This document shows, piece after piece, positions 15,574 through 22,904 of a DNA stretch of 33,913 nt. Each line of letters begins with the position of its first letter. Positions within the stretch are counted from its first letter, which is position 1. Location of the stretch: the NCBI GenBank assembly GCA_964473045.1, contig CAYYMX010000007.1, positions 1 to 33,913 on the forward strand, in the 5' to 3' direction. The notes below the pieces were generated by a model, which saw only the letters and a list, made by a program, of their open reading frames with translations, was not told where the DNA came from and searched no databases. The position numbers and the translations under genes are program-made. The DNA comes from CAYYMX01 sp964473045. GTDB lineage: Bacteria > Pseudomonadota > Alphaproteobacteria > Methylaequorales > Methylaequoraceae.

Positions 15574-18146
15574 TTTCTGTTTTAATTCCTAGCTATAATA
15601 ATGTAAAAACTCTGCCCATGGCTATAACGTCTGTGTTGGAGGCTAATAGCGTCAATGAAGTTATAATAATTGATGATAATTCCAATGATGAAACAGAAGG
15701 TTTAGTTAATTCTATTAAAAACTCTACCGATAAAGTTAAATATTTTAGAAATAATAAATCAGTTGGCTCAGGTTTGTCTTTTGTTAAAGCCTTGAAAAAT
15801 TCACTATCACCATTTGTTTTAACTTTAGACCCTAACAATTTTGTGAACCCTGTAGGTATAGACAACTTGATGGATTTTTTATTAAAAAACAATCTTGAAG
15901 TAGCTTATGGAAAAATGGCTATAAAAAAAGATTCAGGAATTTTTGAATATACTCATCCAGGAAATGTTGAATCAGATTATGTTAGCAATAGAAATGAACT
16001 TAAAGATTTATTTATGTATGGAATGTACATGCCTTCCTTTGGAACAATAATTAACAAAAAAAAAATAATTGATTTTTGTGATGAGAATTATATCAAGAAA
16101 TTGTCTAATGACTTTGGAGCTAACTTTCAAGCAGAAAACTATGATTTACTATTAAATTTATCTAGTAAGAAAGCAAGGACTGGCTTTCTTAATCAAGTGG
16201 TGTGTATATGGGATTCTAATAAGAATAAGGAAACCAAAAAATTCTCAGAACAAATATTTTCAGGCAAAAAGTGTTTTTCTGATGCAGGGCCTTATGAAGA
16301 AGCTTTTTTGTTTAATAAATATTACTATAACGAAGATAATTATGACAATCATGTTAAATTTAGAATTGTAAATAGATTAAGAAAAAAATTTGAAAACCCC
16401 AAAGGGAAATTGATTGGAGTAGAGAATAATTTATTCAGGCATTTTGAAGATTTTATTAAAAGAACTAATCTTCAAACAAAAGTTAAATATAAAAATGAGA
16501 AAAATCATTCCAATAAGGTTATGGGTTTTCAATCTGGACACGACGTTAGTTATTGTATACTTGAAAATGGAAAACCACTAATTCATGAAGAGCTCGAGCG
16601 GTTTACTAGAATTAAAGAACCAATTGGAGATGGGTTAAAATTTTATTTTGATAGTAATAAGAATAAAAAAGAACAGATTTCCAACTTTGCATTTGGTAAT
16701 TTTGGAGGACGTTCAGGTATAAGTACTAACTTTTTAGCTAAGAAATGGGAAACTGAATGTAACGATTCAAAATCTGATAAGCTAATGCAGAAAATTATTA
16801 AAAAAAAAAGTGGACAATTTCAAGAATTTTCTCATCATTTAGCGCATGCTGCTAATGCCTTTTTTTCAAGTAACTTTAAAGAGTCGTTAATTTTGACAAT
16901 TGATGGTGGTGGATGTCAATCGGATGGTTCGATTACATGCACAACAGTTTACAAAGGTAAAGAAAAGAATATTAATGAATTGAAAGTTTACAATTTTTCA
17001 GACTTTAACTTAGGAATTGGGTGGAATTTTGTCACTAAACATTTTGGTTTGTCAATTGGTTCTCCAAAGGGAAATCAAGCAGGAACTGTGATGGCTATGT
17101 CATCAATGAGTAACTCTGAAAAATATGTTGATCAAATTATTGAAATAATGACTTCGGATATAATTCCTCAAAACAATCGTTTTTTATATTCAGGTCAATC
17201 GCAATTATCAGAAAAACTTTTTGGCAAGGAAGAACTTACCGAACAAAAAATGTTTGATATATCCTCAAGCTTACAAAAAGGTACGGAAATTCTTTTTAAA
17301 AATTTGATTTCTGAATATTTGAAGAGCAGTCCATCTGAATACTTGTGTGTATCTGGTGGCTGTGCATTAAATTCAGTTTTAATTGGTAAGATTAAAACCT
17401 GGTTTCCACAGATAAAAGAGGTATATGTTCCACCAGTTCCATATGATGCAGGATTGGCTATTGGGTCAGCTCAATTTTTGTGGCATCAAATTATGGGAAA
17501 AGAACGAGTGGTTTGGAAAGATAACTTTACACCATATCTAGGAAGAATTTATAGTGAAAATGAAATTAAAAAATCTTTAAAAAAATTTGAGGGTTTTCTC
17601 AAGTTTGAAAAAGTTGATGATTCTAGAGTTCTTGAATTAATAAAGAATCAGAATATTGTTTCAGTTTTTGGAGGTGGTTCAGAATCAGGACGAAGGGCAC
17701 TAGGAAATAGAAGTATATTAGCTGATCCAAGAGATAGCAAAATGAAAAAATTAATTAATGATGAAGTTAAACATCGACAATGGTTTAGGCCATTTGCTCC
17801 ATCAATTTTGAGAGAAAAAGTTCATGAGTGGTTTGAAGATGATGCTTCAAGTCCATACATGACCCATGTTCTTAAATGGAGATCTAATAAGAGAAAATTA
17901 GTACCAGCTGTGGTTCATTATGACAATACAGCAAGACTTCAAACGGTAACTATCAAAGATAATAAATGGTATTATAATTTTTTAAGGGATTGGGAGAAAA
18001 TTTCTGGAGTTCCAATACTACTTAATACAAGTTTTAATGATTCCGAGCCTATTGTTGAAACACCAGATCATGCAATCAAGTGTTTTTTAAAAACAAAAAT
18101 TAATTACCTGTATTTTTTTGATTATAATATCTTAATTTCAAAATAA
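15570..18146 (+). CDS. Fusion of GT2 glycosyltransferase and O-carbamoyltransferase
   Basis: 858-aa protein. Residues 1 to about 240 form a GT2 (GT-A) domain: ISVLIPSYNNVKTLPMAI, 'VIIIDDNSNDET', and a DxD-like position reading LTLDPNNF. From about residue 316 it is a NodU/CmcH/TobZ-type carbamoyltransferase: 'GFQSGHDVSYCILENG', the metal-binding 'HHLAHAANAFF' near 420, 'LTIDGGG', 'SGGCALNSVL', then the C-terminal YrdC-like-independent block 'FGGGSESGRRALGNRSILADPR' near 700 and 'VPILLNTSFNDSEPIVETP'. Such enzymes move a carbamoyl group from carbamoyl phosphate through carbamoyl-AMP to a sugar hydroxyl. Fusion to a GT suggests that the same protein adds and decorates a sugar. I use ATG 15570, overlapping the GT11 stop; TTG 15555 is an alternative. 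The altered DxD leaves GT activity uncertain. Confidence 0.9.
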   Translation: MISVLIPSYNNVKTLPMAITSVLEANSVNEVIIIDDNSNDETEGLVNSIKNSTDKVKYFRNNKSVGSGLSFVKALKNSLSPFVLTLDPNNFVNPVGIDNLMDFLLKNNLEVAYGKMAIKKDSGIFEYTHPGNVESDYVSNRNELKDLFMYGMYMPSFGTIINKKKIIDFCDENYIKKLSNDFGANFQAENYDLLLNLSSKKARTGFLNQVVCIWDSNKNKETKKFSEQIFSGKKCFSDAGPYEEAFLFNKYYYNEDNYDNHVKFRIVNRLRKKFENPKGKLIGVENNLFRHFEDFIKRTNLQTKVKYKNEKNHSNKVMGFQSGHDVSYCILENGKPLIHEELERFTRIKEPIGDGLKFYFDSNKNKKEQISNFAFGNFGGRSGISTNFLAKKWETECNDSKSDKLMQKIIKKKSGQFQEFSHHLAHAANAFFSSNFKESLILTIDGGGCQSDGSITCTTVYKGKEKNINELKVYNFSDFNLGIGWNFVTKHFGLSIGSPKGNQAGTVMAMSSMSNSEKYVDQIIEIMTSDIIPQNNRFLYSGQSQLSEKLFGKEELTEQKMFDISSSLQKGTEILFKNLISEYLKSSPSEYLCVSGGCALNSVLIGKIKTWFPQIKEVYVPPVPYDAGLAIGSAQFLWHQIMGKERVVWKDNFTPYLGRIYSENEIKKSLKKFEGFLKFEKVDDSRVLELIKNQNIVSVFGGGSESGRRALGNRSILADPRDSKMKKLINDEVKHRQWFRPFAPSILREKVHEWFEDDASSPYMTHVLKWRSNKRKLVPAVVHYDNTARLQTVTIKDNKWYYNFLRDWEKISGVPILLNTSFNDSEPIVETPDHAIKCFLKTKINYLYFFDYNILISK

Positions 18147-18205
18147 TTCTTTTTGTGAATTAAAAAAAATATAGACAGAATTAATGTACAATCTAAAATT
18201 TTAGT

Positions 18206-18721
18206 ATGTTAGACCTTTTCTTGCTTAGACATGCTAAATCAGATTGGAACTCTTATGATGGAAGTGATTTTAGTAGGGATATAAATTCTATTGGTATTGA
18301 AAAAACTAAAATTATAGGTGATTATTTAAAAAAAAAAAAAATTAGAATTCAAGAAGTTCTTTGTTCGCCATCTATACGAACGAAGAAAACATTAGAAATA
18401 ATCCTAGAATTTTTTGAAGAAGATCCAATAATAAATTTTGTAGATAATTTATACAATTTCCCAGATTTAGGAATTTTTCAGACTGTAATTAAAGAAGCAA
18501 AGAAAAGATCAGTAATGGTAATTTCTCATGAACCAGGTTTATCTGAGTCCATCGAAGACTTAACAAATAATCTTGGAGATAAAGATTGTCAAAGAGCTAT
18601 GCTAAAGTTTCCTACTTCAAGTATATTTCATATTAAATTTAATTCTAAAAGTTGGCAGGAAATTTCCAAAAGCAACTCTACCGTAGTTTCTTTTGTTACG
18701 CCAAGAGATTTAATGGATTAA
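18206..18721 (+). CDS. SixA-like histidine phosphatase
   Basis: 171-aa protein of the histidine phosphatase (phosphoglycerate mutase-like) superfamily. The catalytic motif is LLRHAKSDW with His9, followed by 'VLCSPSIRTKKTLE' and the second catalytic His in 'VISHEPGLSES' near residue 110. Size and RHAK start match SixA, which dephosphorylates histidine phosphotransfer proteins in E. coli; many alphaproteobacterial members are unstudied. ATG 18206 is used. The TAA interlocks with the convergent flagellar chaperone gene (shared TTAA). Confidence 0.85.
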   Translation: MLDLFLLRHAKSDWNSYDGSDFSRDINSIGIEKTKIIGDYLKKKKIRIQEVLCSPSIRTKKTLEIILEFFEEDPIINFVDNLYNFPDLGIFQTVIKEAKKRSVMVISHEPGLSESIEDLTNNLGDKDCQRAMLKFPTSSIFHIKFNSKSWQEISKSNSTVVSFVTPRDLMD

Positions 18722-19026
18722 AGTGTAGCTATATAAGCTTGAGAACACTTTTTTGAACTTTGGATTCTTTTTAGATTTTCAGTACTTTTAGATTTAAATT
18801 CAGAAATAATTTTCTGATTCTTTGAAATTAGTTTTAGGACTGTTTGCTTACTATTGTCATTGAAAACATAGTTTTTCTCTTGGATATCATTTATAATTTT
18901 TTTTCTAATTTTGTCCAAGTGGTTGATTTTTTCAAAATCATTTTGCCCGATTAAGTAAGAAATTCTTTCAGATATTCTTTCCAATCTTTCTAGTTGTTTA
19001 TTTATTAATTGATCAGAGTCAAGCAT
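18718..19026 (-). CDS. Small helical protein downstream of fliS, FliT/FlgN-like chaperone candidate
   Basis: 102-aa protein, almost entirely predicted helix, rich in Lys, Ile and Glu, with heptad-like hydrophobic spacing (QLERLERISERISYLI). No family motif is recognised with certainty. Its position directly after fliS with an 8-nt overlap is where fliT is found in many bacteria, so a role as an export chaperone for FliD or a hook-associated protein is a reasonable inference. I start at ATG 19026 rather than the longer frame to 19068, which would run far into fliS. Confidence 0.5.
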   Translation of the reverse strand: MLDSDQLINKQLERLERISERISYLIGQNDFEKINHLDKIRKKIINDIQEKNYVFNDNSKQTVLKLISKNQKIISEFKSKSTENLKRIQSSKKCSQAYIATL

Positions 19027-19408
19027 TTTTGAGTTTTCCTTCACTAAAGAAAATTTCGTTAAGAGCATTAATACCCTTGTTGATACCGTCTACGGCTTTT
19101 TCTTTAAAGCATTTTATTAATTGTTGTCTACAAAACTCATAAATTTGAAAAAGTTTGCCAGCTAATGTTTTGCCTTTTTCAAAATCCAAAGTTGTTTGTA
19201 ACGTATAAATAATAACGAGTGATCTGCTAAAATGTTTAGTTCTCACTTGTCTCTCACTATTCTTACCTGTTGCTGAAGCTACTAATCCCATCGATTTTCT
19301 AAGTTCACTAACCATTGTTTTTACAATAGAGATTGGATTTTGATTTTCTATTGATGATTTCTCTGTTTTTTTATAGAAAGATTTTGCTTTATTATAATTG
19401 TAAGTCAT
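19019..19408 (-). CDS. fliS: Flagellin export chaperone FliS
   Basis: 129-aa four-helix-type protein matching FliS in layout: an N-terminal 'YKKTEKSSIENQNPISIVKTMVSELRKSM' (Tyr and 'NP' before the first helix), then 'KHFSRSLVIIYTLQTTLDFEKGKTLAGKLFQIYEFCRQQL', equivalent to FliS 'K...II..L..sLD.e.gg.ia..L..LY.y'. FliS binds the C-terminal helices of flagellin in the cytosol and prevents early polymerisation. ATG 19408 lies 75 nt downstream of the start predicted from a sigma-54-like site. Two other FliS-like genes are in the same locus; this one is the most canonical. Confidence 0.82.
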   Translation of the reverse strand: MTYNYNKAKSFYKKTEKSSIENQNPISIVKTMVSELRKSMGLVASATGKNSERQVRTKHFSRSLVIIYTLQTTLDFEKGKTLAGKLFQIYEFCRQQLIKCFKEKAVDGINKGINALNEIFFSEGKLKNA

Positions 19409-19422
19409 GGTAGTTTTTTTCT

Positions 19423-19773
19423 ATGGTTAATCCTATAAATTTTACTAATAGTCCGGAGAATTTTAATTCTCAAACAGAGTTTGAAAATGGTACTGCAATT
19501 GGTATGCCACCGATACATTTTCAAAATAGAAAATTAGCACCACTTAGCAATCTAAATGATGCTAATTCATACAATCCCGACTATAACCCAATTAAACGCT
19601 ATCACCCTTTTCTTGCTCCATCGGTTGGTTCAACAACAGTGGCTTATTTAAAGTCAAGAGTTTATCTCACGCCTCTTTACCTCCATGATGAGGCTGCCAT
19701 TAAATACTCTATGATTTCAAGGGTCTACACCAGTGCTAGTGACATTAAAAATAATCAAATGAGAGTGGCTTAG
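19423..19773 (+). CDS. Orphan 116-aa protein, unknown function
   Basis: 116-aa protein rich in Asn, Pro, Ser and Tyr, with no membrane segment, signal peptide or cysteine. The N-terminal third is polar and probably disordered; the C-terminal half ('TTVAYLKSRVYLTPLYLHDEAAIKYSMISRV') could fold. I recognise no family. Support for a real gene: codon use resembles the neighbours, GC is higher than intergenic DNA, and its TAG interlocks with the ClC stop (TTAG) exactly as at other convergent gene ends here. Against: no ribosome site, and only 14 nt separate it from divergent fliS. A sigma-54-like fliS promoter lies within it. Confidence 0.5.
   Translation: MVNPINFTNSPENFNSQTEFENGTAIGMPPIHFQNRKLAPLSNLNDANSYNPDYNPIKRYHPFLAPSVGSTTVAYLKSRVYLTPLYLHDEAAIKYSMISRVYTSASDIKNNQMRVA
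19491..19510 (-). promoter_or_regulatory. Sigma-54-like promoter for fliS
   Basis: On the minus strand GTGGCATACCAATTGCAGT has GG (19507-19508) and GC (19495-19496) separated by 10 nt, with TTGCA at -12. It closely resembles the site before the long flagellin (TTGGCAT...TTTGCAG). Predicted start is about 19483, 75 nt before fliS. It lies inside the orphan 116-aa gene on the other strand. Confidence 0.55.
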
Positions 19774-21470
19774 TCCTCATTTTCCATTTCTTTTTCTTCT
19801 TTGGAGACTTTTAAGAATATTTGAAATAGATCCCCTTCAGTAACTACGCCTGAAAGTGTTCCTTTTTTTTCTACGACTGGGATGGATTCACCCACAAAAT
19901 CTTTGCAAATATCTATACATTTGAAAACATTTTCATCCGAAGATAATTTTAGAAATTTCTCTACGGATACTTTGTTTATCTTCTTTTTTTTATTTTTCTG
20001 ACTAAGTAGATAGGGCAAATCAAATTTCCCTACTAATTTTTTATTTGAGTCAACTAAGTATCCCTCACTATTTTTTGATTTTACAAGAGTTTTAATGGCA
20101 TCATCAATAGTCATTTTTGTTTTTATCTCACAGTAATCCTGGTGGGCAATTTCAGAAATTTCGATTTGTTGAAGTTTTATATTTTCTCTACCTAATTTTA
20201 GATCAATGTTTTTATTTGCCAAAACCTTATCAAAAACTGACTGACCAATGATTTTGTGAGAAATTAATGATGCAAAAACTATACTTATTCCTGCAGCTAG
20301 AGTGGCTTGATAGTCTGAAGTTAGTTCAAGTATAATCATCATATTAGCAACAGGACCACCAATTACACAGCTTGCTAAGGACGACATTGAGGCTACTGTT
20401 AAAAGATTTATATTAAGCGTGGGAACAAAGCTGCTAAAAACTGTACCAAGAATTAGACCAACACAAGCTCCGAGGAATAGAGCAGGGGCAAAGACACCTC
20501 CGATTAAACCCATTCTTAGACAAATTACTGTTAGTATTAATTTAAAAAGTAAGAAAAGAAATGCTATTTTTAGTGTGATGTTTCCAGTAACCATCTCTCG
20601 AATTGCTTCTGTTCCAAGTCCAATTACTTCTGGTAAATAAATAGCTACCATTCCGCATATAACAGCAGCCAATGCTGGTTGTAGAACTGGTGTTATTTTG
20701 GAAATATCCGGAAAAAACTTTGGGTGAGTTAATCCACGCATGTAAACAATAGCAATTAAACCACATACCATTCCTGATATTATAAAAAATGGGAAGTCAT
20801 ATATAGATTGAATGCCACCAATTGGAGAAGAGAAAATTGGTTCTAATCCAAAAAAGGTTTTTGTAAAAATATACGAGACTATTGAAGCAACAAGTATTGG
20901 AGCAAAAGATGCTAATGATTGATGCCTTAAAATTACTTCTCGTGCAAAAATTAAACCTGCTAGTGGTGCCCCAAAACCGGAGGAGATTGCTGCCGCAACA
21001 CCAGCACCAATAAATATTTGGTATTGTCCTTCTCTTCTAAATAGTTTGTTTATTTCTGCACCTATTGTTGCTCCAAAGTGAACTAACGGTCCATACTGGC
21101 CTACTGAACCCCCAGCGGAAATTGACAAAATTGATGAGAAAGATGTTAAAAATCCTGCTTTAATATTTAGTGGTTTTTTTTCGGAATGAACAGCAAGGAT
21201 TACATCTGGTGGTCCATGCCATCTATGGTCCATAACATATTTTCTTATGTAACCAACAATAAGCCCAACAAAAAATGGTGTGGCAATTACAAAAAATAAA
21301 AATTCAAAAGTATTGTCAAACAATCCAAAGATACCATAAAAACTGTGATCAGAGTTTCTGAACAGATTTGTAAGAAATTTTACTAGTTTTATGAAACCGT
21401 ATACACTAATTGATGTGACTACTCCAATCAGTGATCCCATAATTAAAGTAGTAAAGATTGAAAAAAACAT
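19770..21470 (-). CDS. ClC-family chloride channel/transporter with CBS pair
   Basis: 566-aa integral membrane protein with about a dozen hydrophobic segments, then a cytosolic C-terminal pair of CBS domains (about residues 440-560). ClC motifs are recognisable but altered: 'WHGPPDVILAV' replaces GSGIPEV, 'GGSVGQYGPLVHFGA' replaces GGSxGREGP, while 'SGFGAPLAGLIFAREV' and 'GGVFAPALFLGACVG' are ordinary. The gating Glu of antiporters (E148 in E. coli ClcA) is Tyr. It likely conducts or exchanges anions. The start ATG TTT TTT is embedded in the T-run of a hairpin that could terminate the upstream fliS-like gene. Its presence in a flagellar locus is unexplained. Confidence 0.88.
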   Translation of the reverse strand: MFFSIFTTLIMGSLIGVVTSISVYGFIKLVKFLTNLFRNSDHSFYGIFGLFDNTFEFLFFVIATPFFVGLIVGYIRKYVMDHRWHGPPDVILAVHSEKKPLNIKAGFLTSFSSILSISAGGSVGQYGPLVHFGATIGAEINKLFRREGQYQIFIGAGVAAAISSGFGAPLAGLIFAREVILRHQSLASFAPILVASIVSYIFTKTFFGLEPIFSSPIGGIQSIYDFPFFIISGMVCGLIAIVYMRGLTHPKFFPDISKITPVLQPALAAVICGMVAIYLPEVIGLGTEAIREMVTGNITLKIAFLFLLFKLILTVICLRMGLIGGVFAPALFLGACVGLILGTVFSSFVPTLNINLLTVASMSSLASCVIGGPVANMMIILELTSDYQATLAAGISIVFASLISHKIIGQSVFDKVLANKNIDLKLGRENIKLQQIEISEIAHQDYCEIKTKMTIDDAIKTLVKSKNSEGYLVDSNKKLVGKFDLPYLLSQKNKKKKINKVSVEKFLKLSSDENVFKCIDICKDFVGESIPVVEKKGTLSGVVTEGDLFQIFLKVSKEEKEMENED

Positions 21471-21506
21471 ACTTAACCCCGCAATTATATATACTGGGGT
21501 TAAGTA
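21463..21506 (-). terminator. Hairpin plus T-run overlapping the ClC start codon
   Basis: Arms 21470-21480 and 21496-21506 pair over 11 bp (ACTTAACCCC with GGGGTTAAGT plus one pair) around a 15-nt AT-rich loop. On the minus strand the hairpin is followed by seven T residues (21461-21467), which are the first codons of the ClC gene. It fits an intrinsic terminator for the fliS-like gene at 21535-21963. The loop contains TATATAAT, a possible -10 for ClC. Confidence 0.5.
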
Positions 21507-21534
21507 ATGAATGCTAGGATTAAGTTAGTTTAAT

Positions 21535-21963
21535 TTAATTTAATGTCCTATATTTTTTAGGGATATTATCCCATGCATCTCTTAAGTCTTTAGCAATTAA
21601 ATATGCTGGTTGCACGTAGTTCATATCCTCGTTGTCCTGAATTCTTTTTGACATGTATCTAATGAATCTATAAAGCCAAGTTAAATTTTCTGCAATTTCT
21701 TGACCATTTTCATTATTTAGACAATTCTGAAGTGTAAAAGCAATTTTAGAAATTTTTTCTGCTTTTTCTTTCGATTTTATTGAAACTGAAAGATCTTCAA
21801 ATAACAATTCTTTTAGCTCCTCAATTTCTTTTGTCAGTCCATCAAACATTCTTTTTATAATTTCATACTTAGACAATCTAGTTTCATCAATTGCGTCATC
21901 TACTAAGTCCTTTTTATGCTTGATTTTTTCTTCTTTATCTCTAATTTCTGAATAATTTTTCAT
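21535..21963 (-). CDS. FliS-like flagellin chaperone paralogue, next to short flagellin A
   Basis: 142-aa protein. A charged N-terminal extension (about 30 residues, Lys/Glu/Asp-rich) precedes a FliS-like helical core: 'KSKEKAEKISKIAFTLQNCLNNENGQEIAENLTWLYRFIRYM', which matches the FliS pattern of a helix ending in 'LQxxL(D/N)xENGxxIAxNLxxLYxxI'. No other motif was seen. It lies 60 nt after the short flagellin A gene and has its own sigma-28-like promoter, so it probably chaperones that divergent flagellin. A hairpin terminator follows. Assignment to the FliS fold is from pattern reading. Confidence 0.68.
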   Translation of the reverse strand: MKNYSEIRDKEEKIKHKKDLVDDAIDETRLSKYEIIKRMFDGLTKEIEELKELLFEDLSVSIKSKEKAEKISKIAFTLQNCLNNENGQEIAENLTWLYRFIRYMSKRIQDNEDMNYVQPAYLIAKDLRDAWDNIPKKYRTLN

Positions 21964-22000
21964 AAGTCCATTAACCTTTCTAACTAGTTTATACTTAGTT

Positions 22001-22026
22001 TAAACGACAAATTAAAAAAATGTTTA
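22001..22026 (-). promoter_or_regulatory. Sigma-28-like promoter for the fliS-like gene
   Basis: On the minus strand TAAAC (22022-22026), 13 nt, then GTCGTTTA (22001-22008). This follows the TAAAG-N14-GCCGATAA geometry of flagellar sigma-28 promoters. TAAAC begins in the TAA stop of short flagellin A. One of five such sites. Confidence 0.55.
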
Positions 22027-22803
22027 GGCTAGCAATCTAAGTTTTTCAATTTCTGCTGCATTAGCGGTAGCAACCATTGCTAAAGCATAATTTTTTAGTA
22101 AAGATTGTTTGGTTAATTTTGCTGTTTCTAGTGCAAAATCAGTATCTTGGAGTTTGTTTGCAGCTTGTAATAAATGAGCAGCAGTAGTTGAAGCCACATT
22201 TCTATACGCTCTTAGAGCAGTCAAACCACCATTTACATGACCAAGAGATTGAGTTATTTCACCTAATGTGGTGTCTGCAGAATTATTGGTTCCGGTAGCG
22301 TCAGTAATATTTGTTGCGGCAATACCTACTGTGGTTTTTACGGTTTGTGTGTTGCCAGCATCATTAACACCTACAACGTAGGTCTTTGCACTAGTGTCAA
22401 AAACATTTAAAGTATTGAATTTCAAAGAACTTACTACTGCGTCAATTGTATCACTTACAGCTATAGCCTCAGCATTAAGAGCTGCTGTATCATGAGCGTC
22501 ATTAGTGTCAAGGGTATCAGCTACCCCAAGTTCTTTTAGTCTAGTTGTAAGAGCACTTAATTCAAGTAAGGCAGATTCAGCTAGTTCAAGTAAGTTGATC
22601 CCCACCTGGTTATTGGACTCAGCTGCAGAAAAGCTTCGTGAATGGGCTTTTAAGGTATTTGCTATTGATTGAGAACCAGCATCGTTTCCTCCTAAAACTT
22701 TAAGACCACTAGCCACCCTTGAAATCGAATCATTTAATGTTCTAGTGATTTTTTTTAGGCTGGCAATCGGAATTGCACTATGAACTGGTATTAAATTTGA
22801 CAA
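22024..22803 (-). CDS. Short atypical flagellin A
   Basis: 259-aa flagellin-family protein. The N-terminal D0/D1 region has 'RTLNDSISRVASGLKVLGGNDAGSQSIANTL' (compare RLSSGxRINSAxDDAAG of ordinary flagellins), then 'LLELAESALLELSALTTRLKELGV'. The centre 'VGVNDAGNTQTV' and 'TTLGEITQSLGHVNGGLTALRAYRNVASTTAA' resemble flagellin C in this locus. The C-terminus 'LQDTDFALETAKLTKQSLLKNYALAMVATANAAEIEKLRLLA' loses the usual ending in VLQ, which is the FliS-binding and D0 end. TTG start at 22803 is supported by GGGAG 6 nt upstream. That site lies in a palindrome. A FliS-like gene follows. Confidence 0.85.
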   Translation of the reverse strand: MSNLIPVHSAIPIASLKKITRTLNDSISRVASGLKVLGGNDAGSQSIANTLKAHSRSFSAAESNNQVGINLLELAESALLELSALTTRLKELGVADTLDTNDAHDTAALNAEAIAVSDTIDAVVSSLKFNTLNVFDTSAKTYVVGVNDAGNTQTVKTTVGIAATNITDATGTNNSADTTLGEITQSLGHVNGGLTALRAYRNVASTTAAHLLQAANKLQDTDFALETAKLTKQSLLKNYALAMVATANAAEIEKLRLLA

Positions 22804-22823
22804 ATTAAACTCCCGAGTTTAAT
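22804..22823 (-). promoter_or_regulatory. Palindrome covering the ribosome site of short flagellin A
   Basis: ATTAAACTC and GAGTTTAAT form a perfect 9-bp inverted repeat with a 2-nt centre, directly abutting the TTG start codon. In the RNA the arms could fold into a hairpin that hides the GGGAG ribosome site. It may act as a translational switch or a protein-binding operator. Confidence 0.5.
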
Positions 22824-22848
22824 AACGACCAGTTTTTTGTTTTGTTTA
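22822..22848 (-). promoter_or_regulatory. Sigma-28-like promoter for short flagellin A
   Basis: On the minus strand TAAAC (22844-22848), 14 nt, then GTCGTTAT (22822-22829). It matches the spacing of the other four sites. The predicted transcript would begin just upstream of or in the palindrome, so nearly all of its leader is the inverted repeat. Confidence 0.5.
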
Positions 22849-22854
22849 ATTTAT

Positions 22855-22871
22855 TTGGCACAAAATTTGAA
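22855..22871 (+). promoter_or_regulatory. Imperfect sigma-54-like site for the TPR-glycosyltransferase
   Basis: TTTGGCACAAAATTTGA has a perfect -24 element (TGGCAC, GG at 22857-22858) and, 10 nt later, GA in place of GC (22869-22870). The predicted start, about 22881, leaves a 24-nt leader with AGGA near the ATG at 22905. The missing C of the -12 GC makes this tentative. Confidence 0.35.
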
Positions 22872-22904
22872 AGTTATTCATATAATTTAGGAAATTGAGA
22901 AATT

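Noticed and set aside
21520..21533. Possible CtrA site TTAA-N6-TTAA
   Set aside because: Spacing is 6, not 7, and it sits at the end of a gene in very AT-rich DNA, so chance is likely.
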